A DNA stretch of 29,458 nucleotides from Candidatus Methanolliviera sp. GoM_oil (GTDB lineage Archaea; Halobacteriota; Methanoliparia; Methanoliparales; Methanoliparaceae): NCBI GenBank assembly GCA_902158735.1, contig CABGHG010000002.1, positions 1-29,458 of the forward strand, written 5' to 3'. Each line of letters opens with the position of its first letter. The first letter of the stretch is position 1. Below are positions 1-7,848 of the stretch, one piece after another. The notes under the pieces were generated by a model. That model searched no databases. It saw only the letters and a program-made list of their open reading frames with translations, and was not told where the DNA came from. The position numbers were made by a program, and so were the translations under genes.

Positions 1-367
1 CGATCGGCTGACCGTCGTAAAATATCTTCGCGTGCGCAAATATGATCTTTTTTCCGAGTTTTTTGATCGTCGATTTTGCCACGATCTCTCCTTCTTTCAC
101 AGGTTTAAAGAACCTGATGTTCATATCAACCGTTGCGATATCCGTTCTCCCCTCCAAATTTGCCATTATCACGTGTGCCATCGCCTCATCTGCCAATGTT
201 GACAATATACCCCCCGCGGTGACACCGGCGCCCTGGGTAAAATCATCTCTCAAGAGGAGTGATAATATGACCTCTTCGGCAGAGATTTTGACGACGTTCA
301 CACGCAGAAACCTGAAGAGATTATTTACGATCTGATCGTCTTTCTTTATCTCTTGTAGATATTGCAT
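1..367 (-). CDS. PaaI-type hotdog-fold thioesterase, cut by the window edge
   Basis: The reading frame starts at an ATG at 367 and runs off the left edge after 122 codons without a stop, so the C-terminus is missing. The translation has the hotdog layout: a central helix region (TAGGILSTLADEAMA, about residues 51-65), then strand DIATVDMNIRFFKP, then EGEIVAKSTIKKLGKK. These match the PaaI/YbgC-type acyl-CoA thioesterase pattern xGGxxxxLAD followed by T-x-x-M-x-x-x-F-x-x-P. The family hydrolyses acyl-CoA thioesters in the cytoplasm. The usual His before GG is Ala here (TAGG), so substrate and activity are uncertain. A GGAGAAG sequence lies just upstream of the ATG as ribosome binding site. The gene diverges from the ROK kinase at 464, with about 96 bp between them. 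Confidence 0.75.
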   Translation of the reverse strand, partial: MQYLQEIKKDDQIVNNLFRFLRVNVVKISAEEVILSLLLRDDFTQGAGVTAGGILSTLADEAMAHVIMANLEGRTDIATVDMNIRFFKPVKEGEIVAKSTIKKLGKKIIFAHAKIFYDGQPI

Positions 368-433
368 CTTCTCCTAAAAATAATCGTTCAAATATTTAAT
401 TTTTGTGTTACCTTGGTTTACCAAAAACAAAAG

Positions 434-440
434 TTATAAT
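434..440 (+). promoter_or_regulatory. TATA box of the ROK kinase gene
   Basis: The sequence TTATAAT is centred about 27 bp before the ATG at 464. Archaeal transcription starts about 25 bp downstream of the box centre, so the transcript is probably leaderless or nearly so. There is no clear Shine-Dalgarno before this ATG. Confidence 0.55.
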
Positions 441-463
441 TCTTACGGCGTCGAGAAGATCTT

Positions 464-1273
464 ATGATTCTCGGCGTTGACATGGGAGGAACCAAAACAG
501 AATTAATAGTTTATGACGGTGAAAAATTCGATTTTTTGGAAAAATTTCCATCGAATAAGGAAAATTTGAGAAGTCTTCCAGAGAGGGTCAATAAATTGGT
601 CAAATCTTATGGGATCGAAGCGCTGGGAATCGGCGTGGCCGCGTGGATGAGAAAAGGGAAGATAATTAAAACGACCAACCTGAATGTGGAGTATTTGAAC
701 TTTAATTTTTCCGTGCCTTATATAATGGAGAATGATGCGAACTGCTTCGCATACGGGGAATACAAAGAGCACGAAGACGAAGAAGTGAAGAATCTCATTG
801 GGATAACGATAGGAACCGGAATAGGTGGGGGATTGATAATCAATGGTGAAATTTATAGGGGAAATGGCCTGGCTGGGGAGATAGCGCACACAACGGTTTT
901 CTCAAAGGAGGGAGAAAAGAGGTGCTCGTGCGGGAGAACGGGTCATCTGGAGACACACTTTTCCGGATGGAGCATCGAAAAGAGGTTCGGGAGAGATGTG
1001 GAGACGTTGATGAGAGAGGACGAAGAATTGATATATAATATAGAGGGATTCGAGATTCTGGCAAGAAGTATCGCGAATCTCTCTTTGATACTTGATCCCG
1101 ATCTCGTCGTCTTCGGCGGCGGCGTGGGGAGAAATTTGAATGCGGATAGGGTGAAAGGAGCGATAAAAAAGTACCTTCTACCCGAATTTGAGCCGAAGAT
1201 CTTGATCTCAGAAGAGGAATATATGGGCGCGAAGGGAGCGGCGCTCCTTGCTCAAAAGAGATTTAGGTTATGA
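464..1273 (+). CDS. ROK-family sugar kinase (glucokinase-like)
   Basis: This is a 269-residue ROK protein, slightly short for the family (about 300). Visible motifs are the phosphate loop DMGGTK (6-11), the catalytic Asp in ENDAN (Asp91), the second phosphate motif GTGIGGG (117-123), GLAGEIAH (135-142) and a zinc site CSCGRTGHLE (154-163). ROK enzymes phosphorylate hexoses or N-acetyl-hexosamines with ATP; the archaeal relatives are glucokinases or ADP/ATP hexokinases, and the substrate cannot be read from sequence. The zinc motif normally reads CxCGxxGCxE, but here the third Cys is His161, which could still bind zinc. The gene stands alone between a divergent thioesterase and the DUF2119 gene, each with its own TATA box. 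Confidence 0.85.
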   Translation: MILGVDMGGTKTELIVYDGEKFDFLEKFPSNKENLRSLPERVNKLVKSYGIEALGIGVAAWMRKGKIIKTTNLNVEYLNFNFSVPYIMENDANCFAYGEYKEHEDEEVKNLIGITIGTGIGGGLIINGEIYRGNGLAGEIAHTTVFSKEGEKRCSCGRTGHLETHFSGWSIEKRFGRDVETLMREDEELIYNIEGFEILARSIANLSLILDPDLVVFGGGVGRNLNADRVKGAIKKYLLPEFEPKILISEEEYMGAKGAALLAQKRFRL

Positions 1274-1321
1274 ATACTTTCGCTCTGTCCAAATGCTTAG
1301 CAATTCATAAATGCCAAAGTG

Positions 1322-1333
1322 TTATATAAATAT
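1322..1333 (+). promoter_or_regulatory. TATA box of the DUF2119 gene
   Basis: The AT-only stretch TTATATAAATAT is centred about 29 bp before the ATG at 1357, with no Shine-Dalgarno between. The spacing fits a leaderless or very short-leader transcript. Confidence 0.55.
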
Positions 1334-1356
1334 TAAAAATAGTCAAAGAATAAAAA

Positions 1357-1953
1357 ATGAAAAGACTTGGATCAGGAATACCAAAACGATTATTCGTCGC
1401 AGGTCTCCACGGAGATGAGTGGAAGGATACCTCTAATATCTTGACCTCTTTGACCCCTCCGAAGATTGGATCTCTATTCATCATACCAAAGGTAAGTGAT
1501 GGGGCTTATATCAGCACGTTGAAGAGCGAGTACTATGAAAAATGCGGAGAGAAGATCGTAGAATCGGTGAAGAAGGTGAATCCTGACATATATATTGAGT
1601 TACATGCGTACAACAAAAAACATCTCAAAGATCTGACGGACGATAAAAGATTTTCAAAGAGGGGTGTTCCCCCATACATAGAGCTTGATAGAGGATTGTT
1701 GCTTGGATCCGTCTCACCTCACCTAACAAAATATTTTTCAATGGAGAAGTTATGTCTCTCTTTTGAGGTACAAAAAGGCGATGAAAGATCCAAGCGGCTA
1801 CTCTTAGAGCTTTTAGAGATTTTAAAGGACTCTGAAGTAAATGAATTTTTGATATATCTCTCGAAAAGATATCCGGATCCGGTAAGAGATGCGACAATAG
1901 CATATTTTAGATATCATGAGCAATTCTACGGTCATAAATATCCGATAGGCTAA
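1357..1953 (+). CDS. DUF2119-like archaeal protein, possible metallo-carboxypeptidase fold
   Basis: This 198-residue protein resembles the archaeal family DUF2119, found mostly in methanogens and of unknown function. The N-terminal GLHGDEW (about 16-22) has the HxxE spacing of M14/succinylglutamate-desuccinylase zinc sites. A second His lies in IELHAY (about 79-84) and an acidic residue in SFEVQKG (about 135-141), a plausible catalytic Glu. From this pattern I infer a small zinc-dependent amidase or peptidase, but no activity is established. No signal peptide or membrane segment is visible, so it is likely cytoplasmic. The start is set by the TATA box 29 bp upstream. The family assignment is from memory of the motif layout and is moderately certain. 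Confidence 0.6.
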   Translation: MKRLGSGIPKRLFVAGLHGDEWKDTSNILTSLTPPKIGSLFIIPKVSDGAYISTLKSEYYEKCGEKIVESVKKVNPDIYIELHAYNKKHLKDLTDDKRFSKRGVPPYIELDRGLLLGSVSPHLTKYFSMEKLCLSFEVQKGDERSKRLLLELLEILKDSEVNEFLIYLSKRYPDPVRDATIAYFRYHEQFYGHKYPIG

Positions 1954-2000
1954 GAGTTACCCGACTATGATACGAATCCCCCGCAAATATTACCCCAAAT

Positions 2001-2008
2001 TTTATAAA
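2001..2008 (+). promoter_or_regulatory. TATA box of the ABC export operon
   Basis: TTTATAAA lies 30-37 bp before the ATG at 2038, predicting a leader of about 8-10 nt. It would drive the three tightly packed genes that follow. Confidence 0.5.
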
Positions 2009-2037
2009 GGACATTACTTGATCATAAGCCGATTAAG

Positions 2038-3381
2038 ATGACAAGATCAATACCGATATTATCGCTTCTGATCCTCTTTATCTGCGCCGCCGTGGTACCC
2101 ACCGTCGGCGCGTTGAGCGTTGGCGAAGCTCATTTTGATAAGATGCCGCTCTCGCCCGGCGACAAGGTCAATCTCTCTATTCCGATAATCAACGGCGGAG
2201 ATAAAAAGAGTGACGTGGTCGTTCAGTTGCAACAGGTCACATTCTCCGGTCTTATGGGAAATAGTACCTTCGTGATGTCCGGCGAGATTGGAGAGCATCC
2301 CTCTTCCAGATCGATCGGAATATTGGATGGTTCCGATGGGCTGGGTGACCTTATAAGTGGAGAGAAGAGAGAGTCGCATTTTGTGATATACGTGGCACCC
2401 GACGCGATGGGTGGGATATATAATCTTAACATCAAGGCATCGTACCGTAATGCCTTCTCCTCAAAGACGGAGATGCTTGGAACGATATCCGTTCCGGTGG
2501 AGAGCTCATATATCATCATCTCCAATGTCTCCGATGATATCATTGCCCCTGGATCGGCAAACGAGATGACGATAGAGGTGAAAAATGTTGGGAGGGGCAC
2601 GGTTAAGGATGTGATATTGGAGGTGGGTGCAATCTCTCCAACATCCTCTGCTGCACCTTCAACTTCAATGATGCCAAGTAGTATAATGGAGATGATGGGG
2701 GGCACGATCCCCTCTTTTGGTGAGAAAGAAGAGAAAGTCCCGCCCATATCTTTGGTTGGTTCCGGTAATAGACTCTACATCGGTGACCTCTCTCCGGGAG
2801 AGTCTCGCCCGGTGAAGGTCAAACTCGTTGCGGACGCTAAAACGAAGAAGGGTCTGTATCGTCTGCCTATCACGATACATCATTGGGGGGGATCATCCTC
2901 GGATAGCATCGCGGTTCGCGTGATCTCAAGGGCTGAGGTCTCCATACCGGAGATAGAGACGAGCCCCAGAGAAGTTAAACCAAACACAACGGCTACCCTA
3001 TTGGTCACCATAGAGAACAACGGGGGAGACGATGCCAGATCCGTTCGGGTCGATATATTGGAGAATAGATACCTCGCGGGAAGAGGGGCTTGGGACTCTA
3101 CATATGCCGGAACAGTTGCTCCGGGCGATGCCGGTTCTGCCATCTTCCAGATGACCGTGTTAGAAGGCGCGCCCGAGAAACTCCCCATCGCAATGAAAAT
3201 TAGTTATACGGATGATCTGGGCGAACACACCATCGTTGCGAAGAAGGGGATCTCGGTGAGCCAGGTGGAGGATGCAAAAAGCCCCACCGAGCGAGTTCCT
3301 GTCCTGGTAATATTCATCGTTCTCGTACTGGTGGTGGCGGTCTTGGGATTTTATTTCTATGGGAAAAGAGCTAAGAAATGA
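2038..3381 (+). CDS. Exported, membrane-anchored COG1361-like surface protein of an ABC operon
   Basis: This 447-residue protein has an N-terminal signal peptide (hydrophobic residues 5-24, likely cleavage after VGA) and a C-terminal transmembrane helix (about 422-441) followed by KRAKK, so the bulk faces outside. The body holds repeated Ig-like/CARDB or NEW3-type beta domains: a PGDKVNLSIPIINGG unit (40-54), an IAPGSANEMTIEVKNVGRG unit (169-187) and a KPNTTATLLVTIENNGGD unit near 315-335. This is the COG1361 S-layer-like class that often accompanies FtsX/LolD transporters in archaea. Its stop overlaps the permease start by ATGA, indicating translational coupling. A Ser/Met-rich linker (203-222) interrupts the middle. 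Its role is probably substrate capture or scaffolding for the transporter; the substrate is unknown. Confidence 0.75.
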   Translation: MTRSIPILSLLILFICAAVVPTVGALSVGEAHFDKMPLSPGDKVNLSIPIINGGDKKSDVVVQLQQVTFSGLMGNSTFVMSGEIGEHPSSRSIGILDGSDGLGDLISGEKRESHFVIYVAPDAMGGIYNLNIKASYRNAFSSKTEMLGTISVPVESSYIIISNVSDDIIAPGSANEMTIEVKNVGRGTVKDVILEVGAISPTSSAAPSTSMMPSSIMEMMGGTIPSFGEKEEKVPPISLVGSGNRLYIGDLSPGESRPVKVKLVADAKTKKGLYRLPITIHHWGGSSSDSIAVRVISRAEVSIPEIETSPREVKPNTTATLLVTIENNGGDDARSVRVDILENRYLAGRGAWDSTYAGTVAPGDAGSAIFQMTVLEGAPEKLPIAMKISYTDDLGEHTIVAKKGISVSQVEDAKSPTERVPVLVIFIVLVLVVAVLGFYFYGKRAKK

Positions 3382-4709
3382 TCTCCAGAGGAAGAACCGG
3401 TAATATGAAGATGCGCCATATGGCGTATAGAAACCTTCTCGGGAGGATGTTTAGAACCATTTTAATGCTTTTAGCCGTCGCGATAGCGGTATCTCTCTTT
3501 GTGGGACTCTCCTCACTGACCGAAGGGATGGAAGATAAGATGGGGGGTGCCACCGAAAGCATGGGCGAGTGGGGTTGTGTGGACGCCATGGGTGAAGGCG
3601 GAGGCATCTTCTATGGAAAATTGAACGGAGATATAGGCAGGACCATCGATAGGATACCGGGTGTCAGGTACGTCGTTCCAAGGGTGTATGGAATGGCAGA
3701 ATTGAAGGGCGTGGAGCTTAGCCGTCCCGTATCTGCAGGACAGATAAGTGGGATAATGGGTGAGGCTGGAGGGATCGTGATGGAACAGATGGTCGGGATG
3801 ATGGGGGGAACAGCAGGGAAGATGCTCGAGGGAAAGGGCATAGCAGAACTGATGAACTCGGTGGTCCTCATCGGTATTGATCCGACAAAGGAGACGATCA
3901 TTAACAGCTATCCCACAAAGATGATCGAGGGATCTATCTTTGATAGCCCCATTGGGGGTGCCATCATCGGAAAGATGCTGGCAGACGAGTCTGGATTGGG
4001 CGTTGGCGATGAAGTAAGGGTGGCTTATGGCGGGAAGAGACGCGATTTTAATATAACTGGTATATACGAGGTTGGAAACCCGCTCGAGGACAAAGGCATC
4101 GCTGTGAGCCTGAGGGATGCAAGAGACCTAAAAGGGATGGGGCGGAACGAGGTCTCCATGTTCAGGGTGATACCCGAACCTCATGTTGAGACGGGCACGA
4201 TCGGGATGTGGATAAAGGCTAAGTGTAGAGGAGTGAGCATAATGGATCAGGGGGCACTCATGGAAGCCCTTGGAGAGCAGATAGACCAATTTAAGGTTTA
4301 TGAGTATATCGTGGAGGCGATCGTCATCCTGGCGAGCTTTGGTTTCATCCTAATCATGACGATGAGATCAATCGCCGAGAGAACGAAGGAGATAGGTACG
4401 TTGAGGGCGATCGGCTGGCAAAAACCGGACGTGTTAAAGCTCATAACGATGGAATCCACTGCGATCGCCATCGTAGGAACGATCCTTGGGATAATCATCG
4501 GCATCTTGTTACCATACTTATTTCAGGCGATGATGCCGATCGTGTTTCCTAACATCCCCGTGCCGCCGATGACCGAGCTTACAAAGATAACATCTGCTAC
4601 GATCATATACGCCTTCATCATCGGGTGTACCTCTGGGATAATCGGCGGCATAGTTCCAGCATTGCAAGCATCTAAAATGAGTCCAGTTGACGCATTTCGG
4701 GCAGAGTGA
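3378..4709 (+). CDS. FtsX/MacB-type ABC transporter permease
   Basis: This 443-residue permease has the MacB/LolC layout: transmembrane helix 1 near residues 26-46, a large extracellular domain (about 50-310), then three helices near 314-332, 356-380 and 410-428. The signature cytoplasmic stretch ERTKEIGTLRAIGW (about 334-347) and the terminal SKMSPVDAFRAE are typical of FtsX permeases. Such proteins use cytoplasmic ATP hydrolysis to drive mechanical movement outside the membrane, for example for lipoprotein, lipid or peptide handling. The start overlaps the preceding stop by 4 nt; a second in-frame ATG at 3405 is an alternative. The extracellular domain carries a Met/Gly-rich insert (about 125-150) that echoes the Met-rich linker of the upstream gene. 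Confidence 0.85.
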   Translation: MISRGRTGNMKMRHMAYRNLLGRMFRTILMLLAVAIAVSLFVGLSSLTEGMEDKMGGATESMGEWGCVDAMGEGGGIFYGKLNGDIGRTIDRIPGVRYVVPRVYGMAELKGVELSRPVSAGQISGIMGEAGGIVMEQMVGMMGGTAGKMLEGKGIAELMNSVVLIGIDPTKETIINSYPTKMIEGSIFDSPIGGAIIGKMLADESGLGVGDEVRVAYGGKRRDFNITGIYEVGNPLEDKGIAVSLRDARDLKGMGRNEVSMFRVIPEPHVETGTIGMWIKAKCRGVSIMDQGALMEALGEQIDQFKVYEYIVEAIVILASFGFILIMTMRSIAERTKEIGTLRAIGWQKPDVLKLITMESTAIAIVGTILGIIIGILLPYLFQAMMPIVFPNIPVPPMTELTKITSATIIYAFIIGCTSGIIGGIVPALQASKMSPVDAFRAE

Positions 4710-4725
4710 ACCATACGGGGGAGAA

Positions 4726-5391
4726 ATGATCGAGACGAGGAACGTGACGAAGATATATAAACTCGGTGATACCGATGTCATCGGGGCGAAGGAGATCAAC
4801 CTTAAGATAGAGGAAGGGGAGTTCTTAAGCATCATGGGGCCATCCGGCTCCGGTAAGAGCACGTTGCTATATCTGATCGGCGGTCTGGATAAACCGACAT
4901 CCGGGGATGTGTTGATAGACGGGGTCAACATCGTGGAGATGGAGGAACGGGCGTTGTGCGAAGTGAGAAGAGATAAGATCGGGTTCATATTTCAAGAATT
5001 CAATCTGATATCCACCCTGACGGCGATCGAGAATACACTTGTCCCTCTAATTCCTATGGGGGTATCGGATGATGGGATGGCGCGGGGGATGAAGTTGCTC
5101 GAGTCCTTTGGTCTGAAAGACCGCATAGATCACCTTCCCGGGCAACTCAGCGGGGGGCAGCAACAGCGCGTCGCGATCGCGAGGGCGCTTATCAATGAAC
5201 CGGAGATCGTCCTTGCGGATGAACCAACGGGTGAACTGGACACGAAGAGTGGGGACGAGCTAATCCAACTGATGGAGAAGATGAACAGACGGGAAGGCGT
5301 CACATTTATCATCGTCACACACGATCCGGTGGTCAGCGAAAAGACGAGGAGGACTATCTTCCTTAAAGACGGCGAGATAGTAAAAGACTAA
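4726..5391 (+). CDS. LolD/MacB-type ABC transporter ATP-binding protein
   Basis: This 221-residue ATPase has all nucleotide-binding motifs: Walker A GPSGSGKST (38-46), Q-loop region FIFQEFNL, signature LSGGQQQRVAIARAL, Walker B IVLADEPTGELD and the H-loop in IIVTHD. The family pairs with FtsX/MacB permeases and powers them from the cytoplasm. A longer frame opens at 4687 inside the permease gene, but the ATG at 4726 follows a GGGGGAG ribosome binding site and begins MIETRNVTKIYK, the normal N-terminus, so I use it. The gap to the permease is 16 nt, completing the three-gene operon. Confidence 0.9.
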   Translation: MIETRNVTKIYKLGDTDVIGAKEINLKIEEGEFLSIMGPSGSGKSTLLYLIGGLDKPTSGDVLIDGVNIVEMEERALCEVRRDKIGFIFQEFNLISTLTAIENTLVPLIPMGVSDDGMARGMKLLESFGLKDRIDHLPGQLSGGQQQRVAIARALINEPEIVLADEPTGELDTKSGDELIQLMEKMNRREGVTFIIVTHDPVVSEKTRRTIFLKDGEIVKD

Positions 5392-5397
5392 AAAACT

Positions 5398-5886
5398 TTA
5401 ATAGGCTTTTTCTGGAAATTTTCTGGAATTTTCCGGAGATGCCACACAGAATCTGCAGAGGGCGTTTTTGTCCTCCTCATGTTTCTTCTTGATCGGGCAG
5501 ATATATATTCCGTCTCGCTCGTAAATCTTTTCTCCGCCGGGCAGAGGAATGTTTAGAGGATGGATAGGCGTCTTCTCAACCAGTGTTGTATATAAAGCGG
5601 TCAGTGAGAGGATATTCTTTATACTCTCTTCCATATCCATCTTCTCCAGGAAAGAGGATAAATCTTTCCATTCCATTCCACAGGAAAGCTCTTTCAGCTC
5701 CTCAAAATCGATATCTCTTGCCTTCTTCCAACATCGATAAAAATGATCCATGCTGGACGCCAAAAATGGCTTTTTATAACATTCCGGGAGGTATCTTCCT
5801 TCCTTCTCTAAATAAGCTCTGAGTTTTATGAAATCGCTCAAGTTAATCTCGTTTGCAATCTTCTTAAGCGTAGTCGCTAATTCCAT
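5398..5886 (-). CDS. DUF2115/UPF0305 family archaeal protein
   Basis: This 162-residue protein has the features I associate with the archaeal family DUF2115 (UPF0305), mostly found in methanogens and uncharacterised. The conserved C-terminal part reads HPLNIPLPGGEKIYE (about 113-127), then YICPIKKK (131-138), then ALCRFCVA. The CPI and CxxC cysteines suggest a metal or disulfide site. The N-terminal two thirds are helical and charged, with no signal peptide or membrane helix. It lies 21 nt downstream of a palindrome that abuts the rtcB stop, so it may be co-transcribed with rtcB or uncoupled by that hairpin. Function is unknown. Confidence 0.65.
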   Translation of the reverse strand: MELATTLKKIANEINLSDFIKLRAYLEKEGRYLPECYKKPFLASSMDHFYRCWKKARDIDFEELKELSCGMEWKDLSSFLEKMDMEESIKNILSLTALYTTLVEKTPIHPLNIPLPGGEKIYERDGIYICPIKKKHEEDKNALCRFCVASPENSRKFPEKAY

Positions 5887-5906
5887 CGAGAAACCTCTGG
5901 TTTTAG

Positions 5907-5927
5907 TTGCAAATCGAAGATTTGCAA
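5907..5927. repeat. Perfect palindrome directly after the rtcB stop codon
   Basis: Two 9-bp arms, TTGCAAATC and GATTTGCAA, flank a GAA loop. The element abuts the rtcB stop codon (5928-5930, minus strand) and lies before the DUF2115 gene. The same core recurs after mcrB at 28001-28019. It could be a transcript-processing or termination hairpin, or a small dispersed repeat. Confidence 0.7.
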
Positions 5928-7358
5928 TTATCCTTTCACCACTCCGAGGGGTTTAAGTCTTGCCACCTTCTTGGATATACCAACCCTATCGACGACTTCG
6001 ACGATGTCATCACTCGATTTATAGACCTGCGGCGCCTCTTCTGCAAGGAGTGAATCTTTTGCCACCCTCACGGTTATCCCCATCTTCTTCAGCTCCTCTC
6101 TAACCGCTCTTCCGGTGTACGTCCTCTTTGCCCTACCCCTGGCCATCACCCTTCCGGCGCCGTGGCACGTTGTTCCGAACGTCTCCTTCATAGCTATCTC
6201 GGTCCCCTTGAGAACATAAGAATATGTGCCCATGCTTCCAGGGATAAAGACAGGCTGTCCAACCCCCCGGTATTCCATCGGTATATATTTGCTCCCGGGT
6301 GGAAATGCCCTCGTAGCCCCTTTTCGGTGAACGTAAAGTTTTTTCCTCTTTCCCTCGACCTCGTGTTCTTCGACCTTTGCTATGTTGTGTGCCACGTCAT
6401 AGACGAGCTTTAAATCCTCTTCTTCAACTTTTAAGATCTTTTTAAACGCCACTCTAATCCAATGTGTTATTATCTGCCTATTTGCCCATGCGTAGTTCGC
6501 TGCCGTGCACATCGCCCCATAATAATTTTCTGCCTCTTCTGTCCCGACAGGGGCACAAGCTAGCTGTCTGTCCGGTACATTTATCCCATACTTCTTCGAG
6601 GACCCTTCCAATATCTGCAAGCTATCCGTGCATATCTGGTGACCGGCACCCCTCGAACCCGTGTGGATCAGCACGCTTACCTCACCCTTCTCTAAGCCAA
6701 ATATCTCTGCTGATCTTTGATCGAAAACTTCTTCGACGTATCCTATCTCTAAGAAATGATTGCCACTCCCAAGAGTGCCTAACTGTGGCATTCCCCTTTT
6801 ATATGATTTTTTACTGACTTTGCTCGGGTCTGCGTCTTTCATGAACCCGTTCTCCTCGCAATGATCTAAATCTTCTTTGAACCCATATCCATTCTCTACT
6901 GCCCACCTCGCGCCTCCTTGAAAGACTTCTTTTAAGTTTTTCTCATTTAACCTCAGTTTTCCCTTAGAACCCACACCCGAGGGAACTTCTCGATATATCT
7001 CATCTAAAAGTGCACCAAGCTTCGGTCTTATCTCATCTGCAGAGATATGCGTGCTCAATAATCTTACTCCACAGTTAATATCAAAGCCCACACCCCCCGG
7101 AGAGATGACACCTTCTTCGGCGTCTATTCCGGCAACACCACCAATTGGAAATCCATATCCCACATGTGCCTCCGGCATCGCGATAGAATATCTTTGAATG
7201 CCTGGAAGAGTTGCTACGTTTGCCGCTTGCTTAATTGCGTCTTTTTCGAGGTTATTGAAGAGTTTTTGAGAGGCATAGATCCTTCCGGGAACCTTCATCC
7301 CTTCCACATAACCCAAAGGAATCTCCCAAACATCATCTTCGATCTCTTTAATCTCCAT
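5928..7358 (-). CDS. rtcB: tRNA-splicing RNA ligase RtcB
   Basis: This 476-residue RtcB joins RNA ends bearing 2',3'-cyclic phosphate or 3'-phosphate to 5'-OH using GTP and Mn2+; in archaea it seals spliced tRNA halves. The active-site residues are in place: Asp93 and Cys96 in GFDINCGVRL, Asn200-His201 in GSGNHF, His232 in HTGSRGAGH, His324 in DVAHNIAK, and His399 in TTCHGAGR, the residue that is guanylylated. Length matches intein-free archaeal RtcB, so there is no intein, unlike some Pyrococcus homologues. A weak AGGTGAT ribosome binding site precedes the ATG. The gene is downstream of a TnpB remnant whose end may overlap its promoter region. Confidence 0.97.
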   Translation of the reverse strand: MEIKEIEDDVWEIPLGYVEGMKVPGRIYASQKLFNNLEKDAIKQAANVATLPGIQRYSIAMPEAHVGYGFPIGGVAGIDAEEGVISPGGVGFDINCGVRLLSTHISADEIRPKLGALLDEIYREVPSGVGSKGKLRLNEKNLKEVFQGGARWAVENGYGFKEDLDHCEENGFMKDADPSKVSKKSYKRGMPQLGTLGSGNHFLEIGYVEEVFDQRSAEIFGLEKGEVSVLIHTGSRGAGHQICTDSLQILEGSSKKYGINVPDRQLACAPVGTEEAENYYGAMCTAANYAWANRQIITHWIRVAFKKILKVEEEDLKLVYDVAHNIAKVEEHEVEGKRKKLYVHRKGATRAFPPGSKYIPMEYRGVGQPVFIPGSMGTYSYVLKGTEIAMKETFGTTCHGAGRVMARGRAKRTYTGRAVREELKKMGITVRVAKDSLLAEEAPQVYKSSDDIVEVVDRVGISKKVARLKPLGVVKG

Positions 7359-7420
7359 TTTATCACCTTATGTCTTTTTGTTTTTAGGACACGAATCTCC
7401 GATTTGAGAAATCTTTAGGC

Positions 7421-7641
7421 TTAAATTCGGACAGTTCCTACCCTATATTTAAATTTTTCAAACCTTTTTTTTAGAATGTTTATTGCGGCGTTTTGATCTC
7501 TATCCTTTGACTTAAAGGTTTCTTGACGATCTCACCACAATTTGAACATTCCTGACTTGTATTCATTGGATTAACAAATTCAACTCTTCTACCAGCTTCT
7601 TCCGCTTTGTAAAATACAAAATTTATTAATTGTGACCATGA
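7421..7641 (-). pseudogene. tnpB: Decayed TnpB (IS200/IS605-type) C-terminal fragment
   Basis: Read on the minus strand, the fragment begins with SWSQLINFVFYKAEEAGRR (from 7641), continues NTSQECSNCGEIVKK, the first half of the TnpB zinc ribbon, then hits a break. In a shifted frame the normal tail resumes as KDRDQNAAINIL and ends VGTVRI before a stop at 7421-7423. The second CxxC of the zinc ribbon, expected between these parts, is missing, so a small deletion with frameshift inactivated it. Nothing recognisable of the RuvC-like N-terminal domain remains upstream. No tnpA and no clear left end are present. Confidence 0.8.
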
Positions 7642-7848
7642 AACATGCGAAAATACTACATAGTGGTTTTCATTGTCTATAAATAAGGATATGCAATGGA
7701 ACACAAGCCCACAATCTATTTATTGCTCTGCTCTGGAAGGTAACATCTCCACCCGTGCAGCGGGACAATTTCCTACAAAATATGGGAAGATAGATGATTA
7801 CGCCCTCGAAAGGGTCACAATGTTGGAGGAAGTGAGAATATACTATAC
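7642..7848. other. Intergenic stretch between the TnpB remnant and thiI
   Basis: About 200 bp without a convincing gene. It probably includes decayed transposon sequence. The only clear signal is a strong Shine-Dalgarno, TTGGAGGAAG (7823-7832), which leads into a GTG at 7832 that is out of frame with thiI. I see no tRNA and no complete hairpin terminator here. Confidence 0.4.

Noticed and set aside
42..335. Plus-strand 97-codon open frame at the left edge
   Set aside because: It is the antisense shadow of the hotdog thioesterase on the minus strand, which has clear family motifs.
4687..4725. Upstream extension of the ABC ATPase overlapping the permease
   Set aside because: The extension adds residues outside the family's N-terminus, and the ATG at 4726 has a strong ribosome binding site.
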